Shown here in pieces: positions 16,090 to 24,817 of a stretch of DNA of 64,000 bases. The stretch's first letter is position 1; each line of letters opens with the position of its first letter. Origin of the DNA: Faecalicatena contorta (GTDB taxonomy: Bacteria; Bacillota; Clostridia; Lachnospirales; Lachnospiraceae); assembly GCF_003149105.1 (NCBI RefSeq), contig NZ_QGDS01000009.1, forward strand, positions 1 through 64,000, in the 5' to 3' direction. The translations under genes and the position numbers were made by a program. The notes beneath the pieces were generated by a model that was not told where the DNA came from, did not search any database, and was given only the letters and a program-made list of their open reading frames with translations.

Positions 16090-17422
16090 CTGGCAATCCT
16101 CCTTTATGTTCAATAGCAAGAGAAAGACGGTAAAGTCCGTTGAAAGTTTCATCTGGTATTGGGGAGCGCTTGTAAGGGAGTTCTATACGCTGTGCCGCAG
16201 TTTCAATAAGCTGCATATTTTTCCAACTGACTCCGCCGGAAAAAATCAGCCTTTTAATTCTGGAATTCCCCTCCAGCAGGGGAAGATTTTTTGCATATTC
16301 TTCTGCTATGTGCTCATAAGCTGCCTGAAATAAATTAGAAATATGAAAATTATTGGGCATGATATGGCTAATCTTTCCTCCCGAAAGATGTTCATTTGTC
16401 GGATAGAAATACATTTCTGCCTTCAGGCTCCCGGAGTCAGGCTCAAGGGTTTTGTTTATAATATCCCACATATCACTTTCTTCTAACTGCTTTCCTGTAA
16501 ATAGCTGGACGGTCTCCTTGAGAAATTGAATAAGTACGGATAAATTGCGTCCTCCCGGCATATTAGAAATGGTATTAATATAAGTCTGTTCAAAGTAGGG
16601 ACGTATCTCATAGCTGCCTGGAATAAAGATTTGGGTATTGCGTGACAGCTGGCAGGCAGTAGCTATATTGATAACGGCATCATCCGGTGTGGCGCATGCT
16701 CCGGCTATGGACACCTGCTGGTCACCATAATCGGGATAAACAGGAATCTTCTGCCCTCCTGCAAAGCAATAGCCTGCAGGATTAAATTCCTCTGAAGCAA
16801 TATCCGGAAAGGTTATTTTAGAAAAGCCTAAAGCGTCTATGACAGGTTTGTTCCAATTTTTTTCGGGAATGTTGACCAGTCCCAAAGGAGCAGCATTTGT
16901 TATATGGCAGATATTGTTTCCGGTCAGGCGCCAGATAAGATAGGAGCCAAGGGTAAATAAAGTCCCATCATCAGATGGTGCATCTTCTTCCTGAAGCAGT
17001 GCATATAAGTTGCACATACCAAGGCTTGGTTTTAGCTGAACTCCGGAAACCCACATTTCTTCTTTTGAAATAAAGGCTTTTAGCTTATCTAATACAGATA
17101 TTCCATTCTTTTGCGGACTTGTACAGCGGGAATCCTGCCAGGAAATATAGTGGTCCGGGCGGGATTTTGTCCGGTAGACAAAACCATGCATCTGGGTGGA
17201 AAACAAAATACCGTCCAGGGGAACAGAAGCTGCTGTCGTATGAATAATATTGTGAATTGTGTTGTACAACTCTTCGGCATCCAGCTCATATACCAGCGGA
17301 TTGGCAGAAGGCAATTTGGGGAGAGCAGGAAAATTTGTCTGCTGAATCAGAGCTTCTCTGCCCGTTGAAATTACCCCCGCCTTTATGTATGAGGAGCCGA
17401 TATCTATTCCAAGTGTGTTCAT
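16061..17422 (-). CDS. FGGY-family carbohydrate kinase
   Basis: A 453-residue kinase of the actin-like ATPase fold. The phosphate-1 loop is LGIDIGSSYIKAGVI at the N-terminus; FSTQMHGFVY and ISWQDSRC form the sugar site; AGACATPDDAVINIATACQ and IFSGGVSWKNMQLIE are the adenosine-side motifs. Length is a little short of xylulokinase (about 490-500). The substrate is unclear; sedoheptulose, a ketopentose or a product of the neighbouring aldolases are all possible. It sits between the KDPG aldolase-VOC gene (six-base gap) and the HpaI-type aldolase. Confidence 0.85.
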   Translation of the reverse strand: MNTLGIDIGSSYIKAGVISTGREALIQQTNFPALPKLPSANPLVYELDAEELYNTIHNIIHTTAASVPLDGILFSTQMHGFVYRTKSRPDHYISWQDSRCTSPQKNGISVLDKLKAFISKEEMWVSGVQLKPSLGMCNLYALLQEEDAPSDDGTLFTLGSYLIWRLTGNNICHITNAAPLGLVNIPEKNWNKPVIDALGFSKITFPDIASEEFNPAGYCFAGGQKIPVYPDYGDQQVSIAGACATPDDAVINIATACQLSRNTQIFIPGSYEIRPYFEQTYINTISNMPGGRNLSVLIQFLKETVQLFTGKQLEESDMWDIINKTLEPDSGSLKAEMYFYPTNEHLSGGKISHIMPNNFHISNLFQAAYEHIAEEYAKNLPLLEGNSRIKRLIFSGGVSWKNMQLIETAAQRIELPYKRSPIPDETFNGLYRLSLAIEHKGGLPDASLKRTLE

Positions 17423-17428
17423 AGCGGT

Positions 17429-18394
17429 TTATCTTCGGCGCAGATGGACAGCGAAGCCGCCGAATTCTTCGGCAAAATAAATGGATACCATCTGTCCTTT
17501 CTCGTTCACCGCTCTGGTTGACATATTAAATGCCACATTATTCCGCTGGAAATAAGTGACAGCACGTTCGATATCGTTGGTATTTATTGCAATGTGTCCG
17601 TGGGTTCCAAGAAAACTGCCTTTGATGACTTCTATCATATCTCCGGCAAAAAAGGCACCTTCAAATTCCTTTTTTTCCTTTGAGAACATATTGCAGAATA
17701 CATCGGCAAGCCTGCTGGATTCCTCTGTATCCTTTGTATTAATACCCACATGGGCGATTTCAAAACCAAGATGGTCTGCTAAGGTTTTTTGGCATAAGGC
17801 GCTGACTGCATCCCATGATTTTTCCCTCATCAGACTGTCAGGAGCCATAAAGCTTCCTCCTACTGCAGCTACGTTAGGAAGTGAAAGATAATCATTCATA
17901 TTGTTTGCATTGACGCCTCCGGTAGGCATAAAAGAGATGTCTTTATAGGGGCCGGCCAGGGCTTTTAAGGTCTGGATCCCTCCGTAGGCTTCTGCCGGAA
18001 AAAACTTGCAGACAGTCAGACCAAAAGAGAGAGCCTGCTCCAGGTCAGCGGTGGAAACGGTACCGGGAATAATATCCACCTGGTGTTCGAGGCACCATTT
18101 TACCACATCGGGATTAAAGCCGGGGGTAACGATAAAAGAGGCTCCTGCCTCTACGGCTGATTGGGCCTGCTCGATATTGTGTACTGTTCCGGCGCCGACA
18201 ATAATTTCAGGAACCTCTGAGACCATTTGCTGTATGGCTTCCTTTGCAGCGCCGGTGCGATAGGTTACTTCAGCAACAGGGATTCCACCCTTTACCAGGG
18301 CATGGGCCAGAGGAACGGCATCCGCGGCATTATCAATTACGATTAAAGGTACAAAGCCTATGTCAAAAATCTGTTTCATATTTTCACTTATCAT
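17429..18394 (-). CDS. 2-keto-3-deoxy-6-phosphogluconate aldolase fused to a VOC (glyoxalase-like) domain
   Basis: A 321-residue protein, roughly 110 longer than ordinary Eda/KdgA. Residues 1-205 are the aldolase barrel: VPLAHALVKGGIPVAEVTYRTG (catalytic Glu), IIVGAGTVHNIEQA, FIVTPGFNPDVV, and CKFFPAE with the Schiff-base Lys, then FMPTGGVNANN. Residues from about 208 (FEIAHVGINTKDTEESSRLAD) to the end are a vicinal-oxygen-chelate domain, closing with VSIYFAEEFGGFAVHLRR. The aldolase splits KDPG to pyruvate and glyceraldehyde-3-phosphate. The VOC part may bind a metal or the substrate. Its start codon follows the stop of the KDG kinase gene without a gap. Confidence 0.9.
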   Translation of the reverse strand: MISENMKQIFDIGFVPLIVIDNAADAVPLAHALVKGGIPVAEVTYRTGAAKEAIQQMVSEVPEIIVGAGTVHNIEQAQSAVEAGASFIVTPGFNPDVVKWCLEHQVDIIPGTVSTADLEQALSFGLTVCKFFPAEAYGGIQTLKALAGPYKDISFMPTGGVNANNMNDYLSLPNVAAVGGSFMAPDSLMREKSWDAVSALCQKTLADHLGFEIAHVGINTKDTEESSRLADVFCNMFSKEKKEFEGAFFAGDMIEVIKGSFLGTHGHIAINTNDIERAVTYFQRNNVAFNMSTRAVNEKGQMVSIYFAEEFGGFAVHLRRR

Positions 18395-19342
18395 TTATAA
18401 AGTCCCTTCTTCCATAAATCTCATTAAAGTATCCCGGTTGGGAAGCCCGTCGTTATCTCCCCTGCTCATTACCTGGATCGCGCCGATTGCATTACCCCGT
18501 AATACCGCATCAGACAGTGTGCAGCCCTCTATCAGAGCGCTGATAACACCTGCAGCAAAGCCGTCTCCGGCCCCTACTGTGTCTACCACCTTCTTCACAG
18601 GAAAGCCGGGAATCACAGTTTCGGTATTTTCATCTGAAATATAAGCTCCGCTGCTGCCCAGTTTGGTTACAACAGCTTTTACTCCCAGATTGTGGTAAAA
18701 TTTACTGATTATTTTGGGATCCTTACTGCCGCAGAGAATTTCTCCTTCATTTTCTCCGGGAAAAACAATATCTGACAGAGCTGCCAGCTTGTTAATCGTT
18801 GTTATCATCATATCTCTGCTTTCCCATAGCTGAGGCCGCAGATTAGGGTCAAATGAAATTAATAAACTATGTTTCTTTGCTTTTTCGATTAAATAAAATA
18901 CAGCCTCCCTTGTGGAAGTACTGAGCGCAGGAGGAATACCGGTCAGATGCAGAAAACCATAGCTTTTAAGATCAATCTGGTCGATATCCTCTTTGGAAAG
19001 GGTAGAAGCAGCAGAATTTTTTCTGTAATAGAATATTTCAGGATCCCCGCTGCTTACCATGCTTTTCAGCATGAACCCGGTTGTTCTCTCGTCGGAATAT
19101 TGAATGAATTCAGTTCCAATCTGATTTTGTTTTATCACGTTAGTCACTAATTTACCAAAGGGGTCATTTCCCAGCTTGGTAAAATAGGTAACTTTATGTT
19201 CTAGCCTGGCAAGTCCTACAGCCACGTTGAATTCTGCGCCTGCCACAGCCAGGGAATAACCGGATACATTTTCCAGAGGACCTTCGCTTTGAGCGATAAG
19301 AAGCCCCAGAGGCTCGCCGATTAATATTACACTTTTAGACAT
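18395..19342 (-). CDS. kdgK: PfkB-family sugar kinase, probable 2-keto-3-deoxygluconate kinase
   Basis: A 315-residue ribokinase-fold enzyme. The N-terminal GG region reads GYSLAVAGAEFNVAVGLARLE. The C-terminal signature DTVGAGDGFAAGVISALI contains the catalytic Asp and anion hole. LHLTGIPPALS and FDPNLRPQLWES match KDG kinases (PfkB2) closely. It makes KDPG, the substrate of the aldolase encoded next to it, and so links 2-keto-3-deoxygluconate to glycolysis. AAGGATC precedes the ATG. Identity as KDG kinase is supported mainly by the neighbours. Confidence 0.85.
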   Translation of the reverse strand: MSKSVILIGEPLGLLIAQSEGPLENVSGYSLAVAGAEFNVAVGLARLEHKVTYFTKLGNDPFGKLVTNVIKQNQIGTEFIQYSDERTTGFMLKSMVSSGDPEIFYYRKNSAASTLSKEDIDQIDLKSYGFLHLTGIPPALSTSTREAVFYLIEKAKKHSLLISFDPNLRPQLWESRDMMITTINKLAALSDIVFPGENEGEILCGSKDPKIISKFYHNLGVKAVVTKLGSSGAYISDENTETVIPGFPVKKVVDTVGAGDGFAAGVISALIEGCTLSDAVLRGNAIGAIQVMSRGDNDGLPNRDTLMRFMEEGTL

Positions 19343-19422
19343 TATAGTAGATCCTTTCTTGCATAAATTAAGTTAATAACATCAAGTTTGGAGGTCTTGA
19401 TTTTATGCTGTATAAGGTAAGA

Positions 19423-20496
19423 TTACTTATTTAGTGGAAAAACAGGTTTTCCGCCATGTAATGTACTGGGTCTGATAACTAAGGGGGCTTCGACGCCCTG
19501 TGTGACTTTGGGTTCATCCGGCTTCTCAAGGCGCCTGAGCAGCAATTCAGCGATAGAGTCTCCCAGTATATAAGTAGAGCACTCCAGAGTAGTCAGCCCA
19601 ACGTCGATAAGTCCAGCCCAGCCAAGATTTGTTTCCCATCCCCACTCGTCATATCCGCAAAGGCCCACTTCATGGGGCATCTCAATACCTAAGGAGCGGA
19701 TGGCCTTCGCCATATGCAGGAGAGTCACACCATTGCTGGCAATAATTGCAGGAGGGCCCTCAGCCTTCAGGCTTGCCTGCATCAGTGTATCTAACTGGCG
19801 TTTTAAATCCTCCGTATCCATGGAATCAATTTGATGGACATAGGAAGCAGGGTTTTCAACTCCCAGAGAAGTCAGTTTTTTAACAAAAGCATCCCGTCGC
19901 AGAAAACGGGGAGAAATTTGTTCATACGGCTGTACGAAAAAGTGAAGTGTACCATATCCCTGCTCCGCCAGATGCTCCATTGCGTTGTTAATAGGATGCT
20001 CGTTCTGAAAATAGACAATATCTAAGGTGTAATTATCAATAAACCTGTCCAGCAGTACAATCGGCATCCCTTTATTGGCTAAATCAATCAGCATGGGGTT
20101 GTTCCTGCTTGTAGTATTCACAATCAAACCGTCAATCTGCTGATTTACCAGGGAATTAAGATAGTGAACTTCCCGTTTGTAGCTGTTGTCACAATTAGCA
20201 GTAATAATGTTGTAGTCCATATTTAGAAAACAATCACCAATTCTTTTGATAACCGCAGAAGAAAAAGGTGACTCTATATCTGCGATCACCAGACCGATCA
20301 AAGTGCTTTTGTGGCTTTTTAAACTCCGCGCAATATTATTAGGCTGGTAGTTAGCAAGCTCAATAATGGAGCGGATGCGCTCCTTTGTCTGGGGTGACAT
20401 ATATTCAAATTTTCCGTTAAGATAGCGGGAAACTGTAGTTTTAGATACCTGGGCAGAGCGGGCAATATCTGCAATGGTAATATTTTTATCTGGCAT
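19423..20496 (-). CDS. LacI-family transcriptional regulator (KdgR-like)
   Basis: A 357-residue repressor. Residues 5-55 are the LacI helix-turn-helix and hinge: ITIADIARSAQVSKTTVSRYLNG, then NYQPNNIARSLKS. The rest is a periplasmic-binding-protein-like sensor (IGLVIADIESPFSSAVIKRI, YDEWGWETNLGWAGL). KdgR proteins of Firmicutes respond to KDG or KDPG. It is the first gene of the leftward sugar-acid operon, 80 bases from the KDG kinase. It has a consensus promoter and operator-like sites upstream, so autoregulation is likely. Confidence 0.9.
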   Translation of the reverse strand: MPDKNITIADIARSAQVSKTTVSRYLNGKFEYMSPQTKERIRSIIELANYQPNNIARSLKSHKSTLIGLVIADIESPFSSAVIKRIGDCFLNMDYNIITANCDNSYKREVHYLNSLVNQQIDGLIVNTTSRNNPMLIDLANKGMPIVLLDRFIDNYTLDIVYFQNEHPINNAMEHLAEQGYGTLHFFVQPYEQISPRFLRRDAFVKKLTSLGVENPASYVHQIDSMDTEDLKRQLDTLMQASLKAEGPPAIIASNGVTLLHMAKAIRSLGIEMPHEVGLCGYDEWGWETNLGWAGLIDVGLTTLECSTYILGDSIAELLLRRLEKPDEPKVTQGVEAPLVIRPSTLHGGKPVFPLNK

Positions 20497-20556
20497 ATTG
20501 TTACCTCTTTTTCAATGAATTGTTAATGTTACATGTAGAGTTTTGTTATAATTACG

Positions 20557-20599
20557 AAACCGATAACTATATTTATACAATAAATTATAACTTTGTCAA
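20557..20599 (-). promoter_or_regulatory. Promoter and operator of the LacI-type gene
   Basis: On the minus strand TTGACA (20599-20594) and TATAAA (20577-20572) are 16 bases apart. Immediately downstream lies AAACCGATAA (20557-20566), the half-site motif repeated exactly at 20670-20679 on the same strand. Overlap with the transcription start suggests autorepression by the LacI protein. Confidence 0.6.
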
Positions 20600-20669
20600 T
20601 TTATTTTTTCAAGCGATTTTAGCAAAATTAGAATTTAAAATAAAATAATTGGTGAAATAGATGAAATAG

Positions 20670-20679
20670 AAACCGATAA
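20670..20679. promoter_or_regulatory. Second copy of the LacI-type operator motif
   Basis: AAACCGATAA recurs 113 bases from the first copy, within GAAACCGATAA in both. A third related site, TTAACCGGTA, is at 20916-20925 nearer the permease gene. Two sites about 11 helical turns apart could support DNA looping. The remaining parts of the 616-base gap 20497-21112 are AT-rich; a weak promoter TTGACG/TTTTAT for the rightward genes lies near 20849-20877. Confidence 0.4.
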
Positions 20680-21112
20680 ACTATGCAATTTATCTAAAAT
20701 AGTTTTTGTTTATATTAAATATTGCACAAAAATATAATTCAAAAATTTGATAAAATGAATAAAAAATAAATTTTTTATAAAAAAGTATTGAGATTATTAA
20801 ATAATGATTATATAATTCTGCTTAACAAGTGCAAGATAAATATTGATTTTGACGGAAATAAAGCGACAATATTTTATTGAAAATCAAATTAGACTTGTTT
20901 TTTTTGGAGGTCTTGTTAACCGGTACACATAAAGCGGACCGGATTAGGAGAGGGGGCATTTAAAGAACATATCTCATGAAAAACAAACTGGGAATCTATG
21001 GAGTATTTCAGGAAAGGAGGAGTGTGAACCGAACATTACATATTTAGTTATCTATATTACCAAATATCACCAAGATACATTATATCAACTATGATACAAG
21101 GAGGAATAAGAA

Positions 21113-22435
21113 ATGAATACAATTATAGGTATCTTATTGCTTATAACATTTTTAATTTTTGCCGTATATGCAGCAAAAGGCGGAAACCTTATGATGGGGT
21201 TTTTTGTAATGGCTGTTCTCTGGGCAGGGCTTGGAGCAATTGCAGGGGTGACAGCCTGGAATGCAACCGAGGCTCAGGTAGCAGAAGGTATGATTGATAT
21301 TAACAATGGTATTTTTGAGCAGGGACCTGAGCTTTGGGGTGCAACAGCGGCCGTGATTATTTTTGGTTCCTGGTTCGGCCGTATTCTTGTGGATACAGGC
21401 ATTGCGCGTACTATTATCCGGACGGCCGTAGAACTTGGCGGAGATAAAACGTCGATTACCTGTATTTTACTTTCTATTGTAACTGCTTTAATCTTTACTT
21501 CCGCATATGGAGCTGGCTCCGTCGTTGCTATCGGTGTTATCGTATTCCCGATTCTTTTATCTCTGGGAATATCCAAGCACTTAGCTACTGCATCCTTCCT
21601 TATGAGTGTAGGTGCAGGACTTTACCTGAATAATGGCTGGCTGTCACAGGTAAATGCATTGATTCCTGACTTTGACATTTCCTCTACAACATGGAAAACG
21701 TTTGGCTTTATCGGCTTCGGTGTTCAGATGGTAATGCTGTTAATTATGATTCTTGTGAATTCCAAAGCAGATAAAAAACACGCATGGGCAGCAACAAGCG
21801 GAGAATTAAACGATGGGAAGAAAATAAACCCGCTGGCTATGATTACACCGCTTATTCCTGTTATTTTGTCTATTTTCTTTGGCTTTAAACCAATTCCGGC
21901 AATTTTGGTTGCGGTCCTCTGGGCGCTGGTATTTACAGGAAACATTAAAAAATGGAATGAAACAGGTTCTCTCGTGCAGAAAACCTTCCATGATGGTGTT
22001 GCTGACGTAGCTTTAGTATTTGCATTTCTCTTTTTCCTGCAAATGTTCCTGCGTGCGGCGAAAGTTTGTGCACCTTTGATTTCCCCAATTTTGGAACCTG
22101 TAATGCCTTCTAACCTGTTACTGTTGTTTATTATATTTGGAGTGTTCTCTGTACTTGCATTATTCCGCGGCCCGCTGACTGTATGGGGAGCCGGAGCGGC
22201 AACTTTAGCAATGTTTCAGTCACTGGGCGGAAATTACACATCACAGGTTTTATTCCCGCTGTTTATGGTTCCTACTACAACGGTCAATGGTTCTATCTGT
22301 CCGACACAGTCATGGTGTTTGTGGGCGATAGGTTACACAAAAACCGGATTGAAGGAATACTTTAAGTGCTGCCTGGTATGGTGCTTGATTACGGCGTTTA
22401 TTCTTGAGATAATCGCATACTTTATGTTTGTATAG
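21113..22435 (+). CDS. Multi-spanning permease of the ion-transporter/GntP-like type
   Basis: A 440-residue protein with about a dozen hydrophobic segments. Notable stretches are FGSWFGRILVDTGIARTIIR, LIFTSAYGAGSVVAIGVIV and GPLTVWGAGAATLAMFQSLG, with small-residue turns reminiscent of GntP, CitMHS and NhaD-type secondary carriers for organic acids. I cannot place it in one family with certainty. AAGGAGGAAT precedes ATG 21113. It is divergent from the sugar-acid operon and followed by the oxoprolinase-type gene. It may therefore import either a sugar acid or a cyclic amide such as a hydantoin or 5-oxoproline. Confidence 0.7.
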   Translation: MNTIIGILLLITFLIFAVYAAKGGNLMMGFFVMAVLWAGLGAIAGVTAWNATEAQVAEGMIDINNGIFEQGPELWGATAAVIIFGSWFGRILVDTGIARTIIRTAVELGGDKTSITCILLSIVTALIFTSAYGAGSVVAIGVIVFPILLSLGISKHLATASFLMSVGAGLYLNNGWLSQVNALIPDFDISSTTWKTFGFIGFGVQMVMLLIMILVNSKADKKHAWAATSGELNDGKKINPLAMITPLIPVILSIFFGFKPIPAILVAVLWALVFTGNIKKWNETGSLVQKTFHDGVADVALVFAFLFFLQMFLRAAKVCAPLISPILEPVMPSNLLLLFIIFGVFSVLALFRGPLTVWGAGAATLAMFQSLGGNYTSQVLFPLFMVPTTTVNGSICPTQSWCLWAIGYTKTGLKEYFKCCLVWCLITAFILEIIAYFMFV

Positions 22436-22551
22436 TCCTGGAAATAAGTTATTCTTGTAATTCAATGCCCTCGTTTGCAGAACGGCAGAGCAAGCAGGGG
22501 CTGCCATATAAGTAAATCAGAAGTTTAGCTATAAACGAAAGCAACTGGTGA

Positions 22552-22574
22552 GGATGCTGCATGCTGCAGCATCC
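22552..22574 (+). other. Hairpin just upstream of the oxoprolinase-type gene
   Basis: GGATGCTG (22552-22559) pairs with CAGCATCC (22567-22574) around a seven-base loop, 30 bases before the start codon. There is no T run, so it may modulate mRNA stability or partial read-through between the permease and the next gene rather than terminate. Confidence 0.45.
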
Positions 22575-22603
22575 CCGCTAAGATGAAAGAGGGAAGTGGA
22601 AAC

Positions 22604-24727
22604 ATGGGAAAAGAAATTAGAGTAGGAATTGATGTAGGAGGAACACATACAAAAGCAGTAGCAATCGATAATGCTACTCATGAAATTGTAGGGCAAAGCG
22701 TCGTTATGACGAGTCATGATCATCCATTAGGTGTAGCTGCTGGTGTTATTGAGTGTTTTGAGAATTGTTTGACTAAGAATAATATCGCACCGGAGGATGT
22801 TGTTTTTATTGCGCATTCCACAACACAGGCTACAAATGCCTTGCTGGAAGGTGACGTTGCAAAGATTGGGATTCTTGGAATCGGTCCTGGGGGATTATCG
22901 GGTTTAATGTCCAAGAGACAATCTAATATATCCAATATAGATTTGGGAACCGGCAGAGAAATTGAAACCTGCCACACTTATTTAAAACAGAAAAGATTAG
23001 ATAAAGCTTTGGTAGGGCAGGGAATCTCTCAGCTCGTGAATGAGGGGGCCCAGGTTATCGTTGCTTCCCAGGCATTTGGGGTAGATTCTAACCGGGAGGA
23101 AGAAATGGTCAGGGAAGAAGCAGAGGAAAAGGGAATGATGGTATCGGTTGCCTCTGATATTTCAAAGCTGTACGGACTTACAAGCCGCACCAGAACTGCT
23201 GCAATCAATGGTTCCATTCTTCCTAAAATGATGAACACAGCTAATTCCACCGAAAATGCAGTAAACCAGGCCGGAATCAAAGTTCCTCTTATGATTATGA
23301 GAGGAGACGGCGGTGTTATGGACATCTCAGAAATGAAGAAGCGTCCGGTACTGACCATGCTTTCCGGCCCTGCGGCTTCGGTTATAGGTGCTTTGATGTA
23401 TCTGAGGGCGTCAAACGGTATTTACTTTGAGGTGGGAGGTACTTCTACGAATATAGGTGTCATCAAAAACGGGCGTCCTGCTGTTGAGTATTCTGTAGTA
23501 GGCGGCCACAGGACTTATGTTAACTCCCTGGATGTTACCGTATTAGGTGTGGCCGGAGGTTCTATGGTTCGGGCTGCGGAACACAAGCTGGTGGATGTGG
23601 GACCAAGAAGTGCTCATATCGGAGGTATGGAGTATGCAGTTTACACTCCCCTGGAAGAAATCGAGGATCCTCAGCTTGAGTTTTTCTCACCCAAAAAGGG
23701 CGATGTTTCTGATTATGTATGCATACGCCTGAAAAGTGGAAAACGTGTTACGATTACAAACTCCTGTGCCGCAAATATTCTTGGTTATGTAAAAGAAACA
23801 GACTACAGCTATGGTAATGTAGAGTCTGCAAAAAAATGTATGAAGCCTCTGGCGGACTATCTTAATGTATCTGTGGAGGAGTGCGCCCGTCAGATACTGC
23901 AGAAGGCATTTGAGAAAATTGAGCCTGTGATTACCGGATTTGCGGAGAAATATAAAATCGAGCATGACCAGATTTCTCTGGTTGGCGTAGGCGGAGGTGC
24001 ATCCTCACTCCTGCCGTTCACAGCCGAAAAGATGGATTTGAATTATTCTATTCCTCAGTATGCGGAAGTCATTTCTTCTATTGGAGTAGCACTGGCTATG
24101 GTTCGTGATGTGGTGGAACGTGTGGTTCCTAATCCAACAAGTGAGGATATTTCGGATATCAAAAAGGAAGCAAAAACTTTAGCGATTAAGAATGGAGCTA
24201 CCCCGGAATCCATAGAGGTCCAGATTGAAGTTGACCCCCAGACAAGTAAGGTTACGGCGATTGCCTTAGGTTCCACAGAGGTTCAGACAACAGACTTATT
24301 AAAGGAATGTGATGAAACGGAAGCACGGGAATTAGCAGCCGCATCCATGAATCTGCCCGAGGATGCTCTTGAGTGTACAGTGGAGAATGAAATTTTTTAT
24401 GTTTTTGAGGCAGATAAGAATGAGAAGCATCAGGTCCGGCTGCTGGATAAGAAAGGTTTCATCCGGGTACAGCGCGGTGATGCACAAGCTGTAAAAGTAA
24501 AAGCGGCAGACTGGGAAACAGCTGTTGATGCCATGTGGAAGGATATGTTAGTATATAAGGCAGAAATGGAGCGCACGCCAGACTTATATCTGTGTATTGA
24601 AGGCAAGGTTCTGGACTATGCCAATACAGTAAGCCTGGAGCAGTTAAAGATTATTATGGGTACGGAATTCGTAGGGGTGTCTCCCGACGAGGAGGTCATT
24701 TTACTTGGCGCCCGCAGTGAAGTTTAA
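22604..24727 (+). CDS. Hydantoinase A/oxoprolinase-family protein
   Basis: A 707-residue protein. The N-terminal Hydant_A_N part starts with RVGIDVGGTHTKAVAID, with HSTTQATNALLEGD, and the central hydantoinase_A domain has MRGDGGVMDISEMKKRPVLT, LSGPAASVIGAL and FEVGGTSTNIGVI, the actin-like ATP-dependent core. These proteins open cyclic amides (hydantoins, 5-oxoproline, N-methylhydantoin) using ATP and usually need a HyuB partner. No HyuB gene is seen nearby, which is unusual; single-gene relatives exist whose reaction is unknown. I chose ATG 22604 over 22583 for its better spacing. Confidence 0.85.
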   Translation: MGKEIRVGIDVGGTHTKAVAIDNATHEIVGQSVVMTSHDHPLGVAAGVIECFENCLTKNNIAPEDVVFIAHSTTQATNALLEGDVAKIGILGIGPGGLSGLMSKRQSNISNIDLGTGREIETCHTYLKQKRLDKALVGQGISQLVNEGAQVIVASQAFGVDSNREEEMVREEAEEKGMMVSVASDISKLYGLTSRTRTAAINGSILPKMMNTANSTENAVNQAGIKVPLMIMRGDGGVMDISEMKKRPVLTMLSGPAASVIGALMYLRASNGIYFEVGGTSTNIGVIKNGRPAVEYSVVGGHRTYVNSLDVTVLGVAGGSMVRAAEHKLVDVGPRSAHIGGMEYAVYTPLEEIEDPQLEFFSPKKGDVSDYVCIRLKSGKRVTITNSCAANILGYVKETDYSYGNVESAKKCMKPLADYLNVSVEECARQILQKAFEKIEPVITGFAEKYKIEHDQISLVGVGGGASSLLPFTAEKMDLNYSIPQYAEVISSIGVALAMVRDVVERVVPNPTSEDISDIKKEAKTLAIKNGATPESIEVQIEVDPQTSKVTAIALGSTEVQTTDLLKECDETEARELAAASMNLPEDALECTVENEIFYVFEADKNEKHQVRLLDKKGFIRVQRGDAQAVKVKAADWETAVDAMWKDMLVYKAEMERTPDLYLCIEGKVLDYANTVSLEQLKIIMGTEFVGVSPDEEVILLGARSEV

Positions 24728-24766
24728 GCGAATCGAGGAAGCAGCGGAGCGGATTGCAAATATCCG

Positions 24767-24798
24767 ATTTGACACGTATTGAATTTGACACGTATTGA
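24767..24798 (+). repeat. Perfect 16-bp tandem duplication
   Basis: ATTTGACACGTATTGA is present twice in tandem (24767-24782 and 24783-24798) between the oxoprolinase-type gene and the next gene. It contains TTGACA-like -35 sequence twice. It creates an in-frame TTG start candidate at 24779 that I consider spurious. Confidence 0.9.
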
Positions 24799-24817
24799 AT
24801 CAGAATGGGGGAAAGTT

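Noticed and set aside
24779..24817. TTG start for the HExxH protein
   Set aside because: It lies inside a 16-bp tandem duplication and lacks a ribosome binding site; ATG 24818 follows GGGGGAAAG.
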